A program made the translations under genes and the position numbers. 64,000 nt of DNA from CBDUEV01 sp965366365 (GTDB taxonomy: Bacteria; Actinomycetota; Acidimicrobiia; Spongiisociales; JAENVV01): positions 1-64,000 of the forward strand of contig CBDUEV010000005.1 in the NCBI GenBank assembly GCA_965366365.1. The letters run 5' to 3'. Below the pieces are notes generated by a model. It saw only the letters and a program-made list of their open reading frames with translations. It searched no databases and was not told the DNA's origin. This document shows, one piece after another, positions 33,476 to 41,532 of the stretch. Numbering within the stretch: position 1 is the stretch's first letter; each line of letters starts with the position of its first letter.

Positions 33476-34021
33476 TCAGGCCGTCGCGCGGCGCAACGCC
33501 CGCCGGGCGACCAGGTCTGGCACCTCGGCGTGCGCCACCATCTCGACGATGACGTCGACCGGCGAGCCTTCGGCCGCGACCGAGTTCCAGCCGGTGGTGG
33601 CCACGGACTGCTGCGAGAAGTTCCGCCGGTAGCGCTCGGCTTTCTCCAGAGTGTCTCTGATGAAGAGCCGAGCCATGTCCGTGGTGGCATCGGAGAGTGC
33701 TTCGAGGTCGGCCTCGGCCGTCGATGCAAGGGCCACGCCGGTGCACCGCAACTCCCACAGCATGACCTCTTGCGTCACCTTGTCGGCTGAGAGGGTAGAC
33801 AAGCCCGGCATAACCACGAGCTCGGCCCGGCGGCTCGCAATGACGCCGAGAAGTGACGCGAAACCGTGGCGGGCCCGAGCATCAGGTCGAACGTCCTGGC
33901 AGAGACCAACCAGCTGAAAACCATGGTGGGCGACCCAACGGCGCACGGTCTCCGACTGGACGTAGGCGTTCTCGCCGGTGTCCGGTCCCGGCGATTCTCG
34001 GACATAGCCGACGACTCTCAT
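33476..34021 (-). CDS. Solo serine-recombinase-like (resolvase N-terminal) protein
   Basis: A 181-residue protein. The first 130 residues match the resolvase catalytic fold: RVVGYVRESPGPDTG places a serine where the nucleophile is expected, QSETVRRWVAHHG follows, and ELVVMPGLSTLSAD resembles the DRLxR region but lacks its arginines. There is no C-terminal helix-turn-helix; instead the tail is short and acidic-to-basic. It may be a regulator or a decayed recombinase. GAGGTG precedes ATG 34021. Its last codons lie in a 15-bp-period duplication (33461-33489). Divergent from the HNH gene. Confidence 0.7.
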   Translation of the reverse strand: MRVVGYVRESPGPDTGENAYVQSETVRRWVAHHGFQLVGLCQDVRPDARARHGFASLLGVIASRRAELVVMPGLSTLSADKVTQEVMLWELRCTGVALASTAEADLEALSDATTDMARLFIRDTLEKAERYRRNFSQQSVATTGWNSVAAEGSPVDVIVEMVAHAEVPDLVARRALRRATA

Positions 34022-34175
34022 GGCACCTCGTTCTCGGCGGTGGGAGCGGGCCTCACAATGGGCTGGACGCATTGTGACAGGCGACATGGGGCAGTCAAGG
34101 ACCCGGCCGGTGGGCTGATGCCCAAACGCGACCCGGTGGTATCGTTGCCGGACCCGCAGTCTGACCGGGGGTTTC

Positions 34176-34679
34176 GTGGGACGAGCGTTGATTCTGAACG
34201 CCACATACGAACCACTATCGGTGGTTGCGGCCCGGCGCGCCACGGTATTGGTGCTGAACGACAAAGCGACCATGTTGGAGGCGTCCACGCAGGTGTGGCA
34301 CTCGGAGCGGCTTCAAATCCCCGTCCCTTCCGTCATCCGATTGAGTCGATTCGTCCGGGTTCCCTACGGCCGGTCGGTGCCGCTCACCCGCAACGCGGTG
34401 TTTGCGCGGGATGGTCACCGCTGCCAATACTGCGCGGGGCCGGCCGAGAGCATCGACCACGTCATACCCCGCTCGCGCGGTGGGGCACACACGTGGGAGA
34501 ACGTGGTGGCGGCGTGTCGCCGCTGCAATCTCCGCAAAGGTTCTCGCCTCCTCGAAGACACCGGCTTTTCTCTCCGGCGCCGCCCGACAGAACCGCCGAG
34601 GTTCGGGTGGGTATATGCCAGAGCGGGCCCCAATGTGGACCCGCTCTGGCATTCGTACCTGCTCGCGGAATCGGCTTGA
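34176..34679 (+). CDS. HNH endonuclease
   Basis: A 167-residue protein of the conserved actinobacterial HNH type. The N-terminal part (ALILNATYEPLSVVAARRATVLVLNDKA) is family-specific. The HNH core has CQYC, then SIDHVIPRSRGGAHTWENVVAACRRCNLRKG, with both zinc-binding CxxC pairs and the catalytic DH. It cuts DNA; the biological role of this family is not settled. GTG 34176 is chosen from the family start. An 11-bp hairpin (34617-34650) lies inside the coding end. Confidence 0.9.
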   Translation: MGRALILNATYEPLSVVAARRATVLVLNDKATMLEASTQVWHSERLQIPVPSVIRLSRFVRVPYGRSVPLTRNAVFARDGHRCQYCAGPAESIDHVIPRSRGGAHTWENVVAACRRCNLRKGSRLLEDTGFSLRRRPTEPPRFGWVYARAGPNVDPLWHSYLLAESA

Positions 34680-34745
34680 GCACGACCCGACAACGGTAGG
34701 AATCGTGCCGCACTCCGCCGAGCGAGGCAGACACCTGCCCGGGAT

Positions 34746-34782
34746 GGTGTGTGACATCGAGGGAATCCCGACGTCACACACC
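34746..34782. terminator. 14-bp hairpin between convergent genes
   Basis: Arms 34746-34759 and 34769-34782 pair with one mismatch around a 9-nt loop. It lies between the HNH gene and the convergent secreted-protein gene. There is no T-run, so it may be a two-way terminator or a protein site. Confidence 0.45.
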
Positions 34783-34829
34783 ACCGTCCGTTGGTGCCAG
34801 CTCTTGGCTGCGGTAATGGGCCGGGGTGG

Positions 34830-36203
34830 CTACTCGCCTCCACTCAGGCCGGTGGTGGTTTCAGTTGTCTCCTCTTCGGCTGGGTAGAGCAGCTTGACTT
34901 CGCCGTCACCGTCGAAGGTGTCGAGCATCACGCTCGGCGTCGTGAAATCGCATCCGTCCCCGCCTCGGTTCTCCTCGGCCTCCCATGGGAGATCGATCCA
35001 CACCGAGTCGCCGGCGGGGGTGACCATGAGGAGAGAAGATGGCGGCTCCTCGACGTCGACCAAGCGGGAGTCGCGCGCTGCCCCGAACAGCAGGGCGCGG
35101 TGGGCGACAATGCCGGGAGCGACGATGTGCTGGCCGTCTCCCACCTCGTCGAGTCGACGCAGGTGGTAGTCGAACCCGTATTCGGCGTACTCTCGTTCAG
35201 AGACGGTGAGGAAGCCCTTGCCCGAGAAGTCCGTGATCGGCTCTTCCTCCAGGTAGACGGCACTCCCGCCGTACCGGGCCGAGGTCCCGTCCGTCCAGAT
35301 GGCGTACATGGGGATCTCCGGGTAGTCGACACCGGGGAACACCGCGTCACGGGTATGAACATTGCTCACGTCGACGTAAACGGTGCCGACGGCTGCTGAA
35401 TAGACCAGCGACGCATGTCCACAGGTGAACGTCTCGGCCGTCTGAACCCGGATGTTCAGCTGCGGCTCCGACTCGTAGGTCGGCTCGGCCCGCTCCTCGC
35501 CTTGGGCCGGCTCCGGTGGGTCGATGCGGGTGGTGAACTCACTCCAGGGGATGTCCTCGCCGGCGGCACCGACGGTCACCCCGGCCGGCGCGTCGAAACC
35601 CGCCAGTGTCTGCGGAGCACTCCGCAGGTCCCACTGGGCAACGACGTTGCCATTCCAGGTGGCTCGCAACGTCAGGCTGCCATCCTGTGTCTCGGGGATC
35701 TGCCATCCGACCGTCCAATGGGCGGGAAGCCCCGATGGGATGTTCTGCAGGTTGGAACCAGGCACGGCGAACCGGTACGGATTCCTCACGTCGAGGGGAT
35801 ACTCTTCTCCGGCAGAGTCGACGACAGAAAGCGACGGATAACCGTCTTCGCCGCTCAATGCGATCGGCGAGAAACGAAGCGCCTGCTCGCCGAGATTCTG
35901 GAAAGCGACGCCGACTCGGATCTCCGAGTAGTTCTGGCGTTCCAGTGACTGCGACGAGTAGAAGCTCTGTACTTCCAGAGCGAAACTGTCGTTGGTGTGC
36001 CGCTGCCCGAGTACGAGTTCTTCCACCGGGGGAGGGGAAGGCTCGTCGCTCTGGGCGAGAGCGAGTTCGGATGAGGATTCAGAAGAATCTCCAGTTTGGA
36101 TGGCGGCCTGCACCGGGCTTCCGGGGCGGGCCGCAGCGACGATGGGTATCGCCGCAAGGGCCATGAAAATGGCCACAGCGAGCAGTACGAATTTCCGCAC
36201 CAT
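34830..36203 (-). CDS. Secreted protein, unknown
   Basis: About 457 residues with a clear signal peptide (VRKFVLLAVAIFMALAAIPIVAAARPG). The rest is outside the cell. A central beta-rich stretch (FALEVQSFYSSQSLERQNYSEIRVGVAFQNLG...LRFSPIALSG) resembles DUF4352/telokin-like immunoglobulin folds seen in actinobacterial lipoproteins. The tail is rich in Glu and Thr. No catalytic motif seen. I chose ATG 36203 because AGGAG lies 9 nt before it; ATG 36212 would touch that site. Confidence 0.7.
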   Translation of the reverse strand: MVRKFVLLAVAIFMALAAIPIVAAARPGSPVQAAIQTGDSSESSSELALAQSDEPSPPPVEELVLGQRHTNDSFALEVQSFYSSQSLERQNYSEIRVGVAFQNLGEQALRFSPIALSGEDGYPSLSVVDSAGEEYPLDVRNPYRFAVPGSNLQNIPSGLPAHWTVGWQIPETQDGSLTLRATWNGNVVAQWDLRSAPQTLAGFDAPAGVTVGAAGEDIPWSEFTTRIDPPEPAQGEERAEPTYESEPQLNIRVQTAETFTCGHASLVYSAAVGTVYVDVSNVHTRDAVFPGVDYPEIPMYAIWTDGTSARYGGSAVYLEEEPITDFSGKGFLTVSEREYAEYGFDYHLRRLDEVGDGQHIVAPGIVAHRALLFGAARDSRLVDVEEPPSSLLMVTPAGDSVWIDLPWEAEENRGGDGCDFTTPSVMLDTFDGDGEVKLLYPAEEETTETTTGLSGGE

Positions 36204-36212
36204 TACACGCAT

Positions 36213-36425
36213 CTCCTACCTTGCTTGCATTGGTTGCTATGAGTGGAGAGAATCGGCCTGCCGGAATGCCTCATTGAGCGATTTCTTCGGGGTTGTTAGA
36301 ATACATTTGACGTAATTACACGTCTGTTATTTATACGAACTTCCGGCATTCCGGGCGATTCATATACGTGAACTATACGGCGCGCGTGAGTGCGGCGAGG
36401 GTGAAAAACCAGGTGGGTGTGAGTG
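36213..36425. promoter_or_regulatory. AT-rich promoter region of the secreted-protein gene
   Basis: A 213-nt gap much richer in A and T than its surroundings. It contains the palindrome GACGT-N6-ACGTC (36309-36324) and, on the plus strand, TTGACG with TTTATA about 17 nt on. On the minus strand, TATAAA and TATTCT are possible -10 boxes. It probably holds the minus-strand promoter and an operator. Confidence 0.45.
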
Positions 36426-36926
36426 TCAGCGGATGAGGAGCACCGAGCAGGGCGCTCGACGAGAGAGTTTGGTGCTGGTGCCTCCGAGCAGACCGTCGAA
36501 CCGACCGCTGCCGTGTGTTCCCACCACGAGAAGATCGACGTCCTTGCACGCTTGAAGAATGAGCTCGACGGGCTCTTCACCCTCGACTGCCTTCACGGTG
36601 ACCTCGACGCCGACCTCGGCGAGCGCCTCCCGCAATGGACGGAGTCGCCGTTCCGACTGGTCGGACACGTACCGGGCGATCATCTCATCGTCACCCGGCC
36701 ACCCGCGCCCGATCGTGGCATCCGAGGAGGGGAGACTGACGTATTCGGCGTCGGTGGAGATCTTGGGTTCGTGACGCTCTCCGTAGACCTCGCGCAGGCT
36801 GCTGAGCAGGGTGCGCGGCACTTCGACCACCGTCATCACGGTCACCTCTCCGTCGCCAAAGCCGGAGGCGGCGCGTGTCACCTTTTCGATGTCGATGTCG
36901 CCGTCCGTTGCGATGAGCGTCTTCAT
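36426..36926 (-). CDS. Universal stress protein (UspA family)
   Basis: A 166-residue single-domain UspA protein. It starts KTLIATDGDIDIEKV and ends with the ATP-binding motif G-x2-G-x9-G(S/T) (VVGTHGSGRFDGLLGGTSTKL) and CSVLLIR. It should bind ATP and respond to stress or growth arrest. ATG 36926 is chosen because the family begins M-K-x-L-I; an ATG three codons upstream is possible. Divergent from the SDR gene. Confidence 0.88.
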   Translation of the reverse strand: MKTLIATDGDIDIEKVTRAASGFGDGEVTVMTVVEVPRTLLSSLREVYGERHEPKISTDAEYVSLPSSDATIGRGWPGDDEMIARYVSDQSERRLRPLREALAEVGVEVTVKAVEGEEPVELILQACKDVDLLVVGTHGSGRFDGLLGGTSTKLSRRAPCSVLLIR

Positions 36927-37065
36927 GGTCACCATCTTTCGCGTCGTAGGGAAAGAGGAACGGGGGGTCTCACCCTGTTCGATCCTCGAGGTTGTTCGCC
37001 CACGGTACCGGCCAACTCCCGTGCGCGTCGGCAGGGACGGCCCTTTCTTGTCGGGTCCAACGTCC

Positions 37066-37071
37066 TAAGGT
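37066..37071 (+). promoter_or_regulatory. -10 box, probably leaderless, for the SDR gene
   Basis: TAAGGT ends 8 nt before ATG 37080, with no Shine-Dalgarno between. Confidence 0.4.
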
Positions 37072-37079
37072 AGCGCTGT

Positions 37080-37778
37080 ATGAGCGTCTCACGACACACC
37101 GCGCTGGTGACCGGCGCGACCTCGGGAATAGGGCGAGCGATAGCGTTGGCGCTCGCCCGCCAGGGGCGTCAGGTATGGGCGACCGGACGCCGGGCGGACA
37201 TGCTGGAGACGCTGGCATTGGAGGCGGACACGGTCCGACCCGTCGTGGCGGATCTGACCACCGTCCAGGGTCGCGACGCCGTTGTTCAGGCAGTCGGGAG
37301 CAACCCGCTGGATCTGGCGGTGCACGCCGCCGGCCTCCTCGGGCCGGCGATGGTTCCGATCGAGTCCTACCCCGAGGAGGACTGGTACCGGGTGTTCGAG
37401 ACCAACGTGTCCTCTATTCACCTTCTCCACCAGGCGATCGCCCCGGCGATGCATCGGGCCACCATGCCAACGGTCATCGGGGTGTCCAGCTCGGTGGGCA
37501 GGCAGGGGAGAGCCGGATGGGGAATGTACGCCGTCTCGAAATATGCCCTGGAGGGATGGCTGCAGGTCCTGGCGGACGAGTGGGGTGAGCGAGGCAGGGT
37601 CTACTCGGTGAATCCGGGTGGCACGGCCACGGACATGCGAGCGGCAGCCATGCCTGAGGAAGATCCTTCGACCCTTCCTACTCCCGAAGACATCGTTCCG
37701 ATGTTTCTCCACCTCGCCGAGCCGTCCTGCACCTTCCCTTCCGGGGGGCAGTTCGACGCCAGGGATTATCTGGGTTAG
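37080..37778 (+). CDS. Short-chain dehydrogenase/reductase
   Basis: A 232-residue classical SDR. It has TGATSGIGRAIA for NAD(P) binding, an N-AG-like segment (HAAGLLGPAM), the serine in VIGVSSSVG and the Y-x3-K pair in MYAVSKYALEG. The substrate is unknown. It is a single gene with short C-terminus; the end GGQFDARDYLG replaces the common VDGG block. Confidence 0.87.
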   Translation: MSVSRHTALVTGATSGIGRAIALALARQGRQVWATGRRADMLETLALEADTVRPVVADLTTVQGRDAVVQAVGSNPLDLAVHAAGLLGPAMVPIESYPEEDWYRVFETNVSSIHLLHQAIAPAMHRATMPTVIGVSSSVGRQGRAGWGMYAVSKYALEGWLQVLADEWGERGRVYSVNPGGTATDMRAAAMPEEDPSTLPTPEDIVPMFLHLAEPSCTFPSGGQFDARDYLG

Positions 37779-37815
37779 GCGGCCCCGGTGGAGCCGCCCG
37801 ATCCCGGTGGCGAGC

Positions 37816-39081
37816 TCAGCGGCGTCGGCGGCGGGCCGGCTGATGTCGCTTGGCCCCCCCGCTGCGGTTCTGGCTGTGGTTCGGGCGAGGACGTGACTTC
37901 TTCCGGCCACCTCCACCACGGACTTCCTCGACCGGAACCGCACCGACCTTGCTGCCTGAAGCACCGGTCAACCAGTCCTCCGACGGCGTGTGCATCTTCT
38001 GGGCGAGCCCCACGGACCGCTGGAGGCGTTTCAGGTCGGCGAGTTGGTCTCCGAGTACCAGCGAGACCACAACACCTTCGGCGCCGGCTCGGGCCGTCCG
38101 CCCCGAACGGTGGAGGTAGTCCTTGCCATCGGCAGGAAGATCGAAATGAATGACGCTGGCTACCCCGTCCACGTGGATTCCTCGGGCGGCGACGTCGGTG
38201 GCGACCAGCGCCTTGACACGGCCCTTTGTGAAGGAGTTCAAGGCCCGGTTGCGTTGACTCTGACTGCGGCCACCATGAATGGCAGCCGCTGCCACTCCCG
38301 CCCGCTCCAGCTGGCTGGCCACACGGTCGGCGCCGCGACGCGTTCTCGTGAAGACGATCGAAGGGGTCGACGTGCCGACGATCTCCGCGGTCCGTTTGAT
38401 CCGGTCGTGGTGATCTACCCTCCAGAAGTAGTGAGCGGCTTCGTGGTGGTTTTCTTCGCCAACGACCTCGTGGCGTACCGGGTCGTTCTGATAGCGGCGG
38501 GTCAGCTCGGCGACATCTCCGTCGAGGGTCGCTGAAAACAGAATGGTCTGGCGGTTCCGGGCCGTTTGGTCGAGCAGCTTCTGTACCTGAGGCATGAACC
38601 CCATGTCGGCCATGCGGTCTGCTTCATCGACGACGACGATGTCCACATCGCCCAGGCTGACGGAACCCTCGTCGATCAGGTCGATGAGCCGACCTGGGGT
38701 GGCGACGAGGATGTCGGTGCCACGCTTGAGGCCGCGCCGCTGGAAGTCGTAGCCGACGCCTCCGTAGACCGCCAACACCCACCGCTGCGCCGATTTGGCG
38801 ACCGGCGTCAGTTCACGGCTGATCTGCTCGGCGAGCTCGCGGGTGGGAGCGAGGATGAGGGCACGAGGGTGCTTGGAGTTGGCCTTGGCGACCTTGGTGA
38901 TGACCGGCAAACCGAAGGCAAGCGTCTTGCCGGATCCGGTCGGGGCTCTACCGAGAACGTCCCGCCCAGCGATGAGGTCGGGGATGGCAGCAGACTGGAT
39001 GGGGAATGGTTCGGTGATCGAACGTTCGTTCAGTGTGGCGACGAGCCGCGCGGGCACGCCGAGTTCAGCGAAGGTGGTCAT
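37816..39081 (-). CDS. DEAD-box RNA helicase (RhlE-like)
   Basis: A 421-residue helicase with all motifs in order: Q motif (FAELGVPARLVATLNERSITEPFPIQ), APTGSGKT, PTREL, TPGRLID, DEAD, SAT, ARGIHVDGV and HRSGRTAR. The tail is strongly basic (KKSRPRPNHSQNRSGGAKRH), as in RhlE/CsdA-type enzymes that unwind rRNA or mRNA. ATG 39081 has AGAGGAG upstream. Confidence 0.93.
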   Translation of the reverse strand: MTTFAELGVPARLVATLNERSITEPFPIQSAAIPDLIAGRDVLGRAPTGSGKTLAFGLPVITKVAKANSKHPRALILAPTRELAEQISRELTPVAKSAQRWVLAVYGGVGYDFQRRGLKRGTDILVATPGRLIDLIDEGSVSLGDVDIVVVDEADRMADMGFMPQVQKLLDQTARNRQTILFSATLDGDVAELTRRYQNDPVRHEVVGEENHHEAAHYFWRVDHHDRIKRTAEIVGTSTPSIVFTRTRRGADRVASQLERAGVAAAAIHGGRSQSQRNRALNSFTKGRVKALVATDVAARGIHVDGVASVIHFDLPADGKDYLHRSGRTARAGAEGVVVSLVLGDQLADLKRLQRSVGLAQKMHTPSEDWLTGASGSKVGAVPVEEVRGGGGRKKSRPRPNHSQNRSGGAKRHQPARRRRR

Positions 39082-39399
39082 TGATGCTCCTCTGGTCCCG
39101 GGTTGGGGACCGACAGGTACGGTTGGTCAGGCTCGACGCTCGTACTCCGTACTCCACGAGGATCGAAATGGGAGAGTCGAGGGCTCTCCACATCGGTAGC
39201 CGTTGTTCACCGGATACGCGCAAACGCGCAAAAACCTCTATCTGGTGCGGCGGTGAGAGAACGCTAACACAGATCCACGGCTTCGCGTCATTCACCCCGG
39301 GATGCGCTGCCAATGGTCTGGGCTGCGGATCCGGTCGCCCGGCCGGGAGTTGGTGGTTTTCTGCTGGCAATCGAGCCAGGTCTGCGCGAAGGTCATCAC
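39082..39399. other. Intergenic region, 318 nt, between divergent genes
   Basis: No convincing reading frame. It is the leader and promoter region of the DEAD-box gene on the minus strand and of the small membrane protein on the plus strand. A GCGCAAAC-GCGCAAAA direct repeat lies near 39218-39235. Long leaders are common for cold-regulated helicases, but I see no definite RNA structure. Confidence 0.4.
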
Positions 39400-39657
39400 A
39401 TGAGACGAGGAGTCGCCCTGCACCGGGTCTCCTATGCGGTGGGGGTTCTGTGGCTGGCAATGGCGGCCTTTGGTGAGGCCTGGTTTGTGATCGTCGGCGT
39501 CGCATTCCTGGTCGTCGGGGCGCTGCTCCATCTTCGGTACCGTCGCCGCGTTGCGCGGTACGCCTTCGGCACAATGGCGCCTGATGATCGACTCGTCTCG
39601 CGCCCCGGAATGCGTGACCGGTATGAGGGGGTCGTCGACTCGCTCCTCCGCTGGTGA
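39400..39657 (+). CDS. Small membrane protein (85 aa)
   Basis: An 85-residue protein with a basic start (RRGVALHRVSYAVG) and two close membrane spans (VLWLAMAAFGEAWFVIVGVAFLVVGALL). The soluble tail is charged (DDRLVSRPGMRDRYEGVVDSLL). No family recognised. I chose ATG 39400; the in-frame extension to 39313 has no support. Confidence 0.5.
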   Translation: MRRGVALHRVSYAVGVLWLAMAAFGEAWFVIVGVAFLVVGALLHLRYRRRVARYAFGTMAPDDRLVSRPGMRDRYEGVVDSLLRW

Positions 39658-39960
39658 GCGCCGGCACCTCCCTGCCTCCCCTCCCTCGTGACGCAGGCTG
39701 ATCTCCTCTGACGCGCCCTCCGTCAGGCGGCGAAGGTAGAGAACCGGCCTGGTGAAACGGGACGCGCTATCTCGCTTTCCCAATGCCTGACAGGCGCTCG
39801 GCGGCGAACCGACCCACTGACGGATAGCAAAGCCTCCCAAGGCCGACCAGAAATCTTCGCGAAATGGGGCAAAAGTGGCTCAAGGTGGTTGACAAGTGGG
39901 CCGATGTGGTGCAAAGTGGGGCTCCGTGGAGGAAGCCCGGATGAGTGACAGGGAATTGAT
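39658..39960. other. Region before mraZ, 303 nt
   Basis: No gene. The first 200 nt hold nothing I can name. The last 100 nt contain the MraZ boxes and a likely promoter for the dcw operon. Confidence 0.6.
39864..39929 (+). promoter_or_regulatory. MraZ operator: seven TGG boxes at 10-11 bp spacing
   Basis: ATGG at 39864 and GTGG at 39875, 39885, 39896, 39906, 39916 and 39926 are spaced 11, 10, 11, 10, 10 and 10 bp. MraZ binds TGGGN-type direct repeats about one helical turn apart. A perfect -35 TTGACA (39889-39894) lies within the row, with CAAAGT 17 nt on as a weak -10. MraZ bound here would cover the promoter, fitting autoregulation. Confidence 0.75.
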
Positions 39961-40392
39961 GTGCTACTCGGTGAATACCAACACAGCGTGGATGAGAAGG
40001 GGCGGCTCGTGCTGCCCCGGAAGTTCCGCGACTCCGTCGAGGAAGGCTGTGTCATCACCAAGGGTCAGGAGCGGTGCCTCTTCGTCTTTCCGCTCGACCA
40101 GTGGTCCGAAGAGGAGGCGAGGGTGAGAGCCCTTCCTCGCACCGACCAGCGCGCCCGTCGCTATGCCCGCTCGTTCTTCGCCAGCGCCGACCATCAATCA
40201 ATGGACAAGCAAGGTCGGGTGGCGGTGACGCCGCGGCTCCGTGAATACGCGGGGCTCGGCAAAGACGTGACCATCGTCGGTGTGTCGGATCGAATGGAGA
40301 TCTGGGACACGGCGACCTGGGAGCGCCTGCAAACAGAATCAGATGACTACTACGCCGACATCGAGGAGGCGCTCAGCGAATTCGGAATCTGA
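39961..40392 (+). CDS. mraZ: Transcriptional regulator MraZ
   Basis: A 143-residue protein with two SpoVT-AbrB-like halves, each with its D-x-(K)-GR motif (HSVDEKGRLVLPRKFRD and QSMDKQGRVAVTPRLRE). MraZ proteins form rings and bind repeats before their own operon. GTG 39961 matches the family start (LLGEYQHS). It is the first gene of the dcw cluster and probably represses it through the boxes just upstream. Confidence 0.95.
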   Translation: MLLGEYQHSVDEKGRLVLPRKFRDSVEEGCVITKGQERCLFVFPLDQWSEEEARVRALPRTDQRARRYARSFFASADHQSMDKQGRVAVTPRLREYAGLGKDVTIVGVSDRMEIWDTATWERLQTESDDYYADIEEALSEFGI

Positions 40393-40406
40393 CCCACAAC
40401 TCGAGG

Positions 40407-40502
40407 CTGACGTTCTGATTCATCGTCAGCCCCCCGGTTACCAGATAGGAAGGCCCCTTACTCCGCCCGCTTCCGTTTGGTGCCAGCGCCCGGGGGGCTG
40501 AC
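40407..40502 (+). promoter_or_regulatory. Structured rsmH leader hiding the ribosome binding site
   Basis: A perfect 13-bp GC-rich stem pairs 40425-40437 with 40490-40502 and ends 1 nt before ATG 40504. Its 3' arm holds the six-G run that would be the Shine-Dalgarno. Nested inside are TACCA/TGGTG and GGAAG/CTTCC (40448-40452 with 40470-40474). A second hairpin (40407-40412 with 40424-40429) competes for part of the 5' arm. This looks like a switchable translation leader. Confidence 0.6.
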
Positions 40503-40503
40503 C

Positions 40504-41532
40504 ATGCATCAGAGACCAGACCCCGAACATGGGAAAGCCCGATATCACGAGCCCGTTATGGCAGAGGAAACGATCGAGATGTTCAAAGAGATCAGCCAAG
40601 GGATCCTCGTTGACGCCACTTTCGGTGGCGGGGGCCACACTCGCCGTCTCCTCGAGGCGCTCGGCGACGGTGTCCGCTTCCTGGCCTTCGATCGCGACCC
40701 GGATGCAGCCCGCAATCTGCCGCCTGTCGAGCCGGCCGACGAGGCACCATCGAAGTCCCAGCCGGACGACGGGCTCTCCTGGGGTCGTCTGAAAGACGGG
40801 CTCTCCTGGGGCCGAGTCGGCCTCGTCCAACGCAGTTTTGGCGAAATCGAAACCGTCCTCGACGAGGAAGGGATCGAGACGATCGCCGGCGCCCTGTTCG
40901 ATCTGGGCGTCTCAAGTCACCAACTCGATCAGCCAGAACGCGGCTTCTCCTACAAGCGTTCGGGTCCGCTGGACATGCGGATGGGCCCGGACGCGCCGTA
41001 TTCTGCTGACGAGCTCGTGAACGAATGGCCCGAAGCCGATCTGGCCAGGGTCATTCATCGGTACGGAGAGGAGCGCTTCGCCCGTCGTATTGCACGAGAG
41101 ATCGTCCAGGCGCGTCCGATCGTCGATACCGAACATCTCGCCGACGTCGTCAAGACTGCCGTCCCGGCAGCCACGCGTCGCACTGGTGGGCATCCTGCTC
41201 GCCGAACGTTCCAGGCACTTCGGATCGCCGTCAACGACGAGCTCGGAGAGCTGGAAAGAGGACTGGAAGGCGCCCTGTCTCGCCTGGCTGACAACGGTCG
41301 ATGCGTAGTGATCTCCTACCACTCGCTGGAAGACCGGATTGTCAAACAACGATTCGCACAGGGCGCCCAGGGCTGCATCTGCCCTCCCGACCTCCCCGTG
41401 TGCGGATGCGGCCGGACGGCCGAACTCCGCCTCGTCAACCGGCGGGCGATCCGTCCTTCCGAGGAGGAAGTCGCTCGCAACCCCAGGGCCCGGAGCGCGA
41501 TTTTGCGCGCCGTCGAAAAGGTGGCGGCATGA
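40504..41532 (+). CDS. rsmH: 16S rRNA (cytosine1402-N4)-methyltransferase
   Basis: A 342-residue SAM-dependent methyltransferase. It shows HEPVMAEETIEMF, the SAM loop DATFGGGGHTRRLLE, LFDLGVSSHQLDQPERGFSY and the end PSEEEVARNPRARSAILR. It methylates C1402 in the ribosomal P site. At about residues 88-105 it has a 9-residue tandem duplication (DDGLSWGRL, KDGLSWGRV) in a surface loop. ATG 40504 is chosen from the family start. The stop overlaps ftsL in ATGA. Confidence 0.95.
   Translation: MHQRPDPEHGKARYHEPVMAEETIEMFKEISQGILVDATFGGGGHTRRLLEALGDGVRFLAFDRDPDAARNLPPVEPADEAPSKSQPDDGLSWGRLKDGLSWGRVGLVQRSFGEIETVLDEEGIETIAGALFDLGVSSHQLDQPERGFSYKRSGPLDMRMGPDAPYSADELVNEWPEADLARVIHRYGEERFARRIAREIVQARPIVDTEHLADVVKTAVPAATRRTGGHPARRTFQALRIAVNDELGELERGLEGALSRLADNGRCVVISYHSLEDRIVKQRFAQGAQGCICPPDLPVCGCGRTAELRLVNRRAIRPSEEEVARNPRARSAILRAVEKVAA
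40765..40818 (+). repeat. 27-bp in-frame tandem duplication inside rsmH
   Basis: Two 27-bp units, 40765-40791 and 40792-40818, differ at a few bases and encode DGLSWGR twice. The number of units keeps the frame. It lies in a variable loop between the SAM-binding and catalytic parts. Confidence 0.85.

Noticed and set aside
33461..33489. Two-copy 15-bp duplication as an attachment site
   Set aside because: Only two short copies at the end of the resolvase-like gene, with no integrase, tRNA or second site. Chance or slippage is enough.
34617..34650. 11-bp hairpin as terminator of the HNH gene
   Set aside because: It lies inside the coding sequence, 29 nt before the stop, and has no T-run. Codon constraints may explain it.
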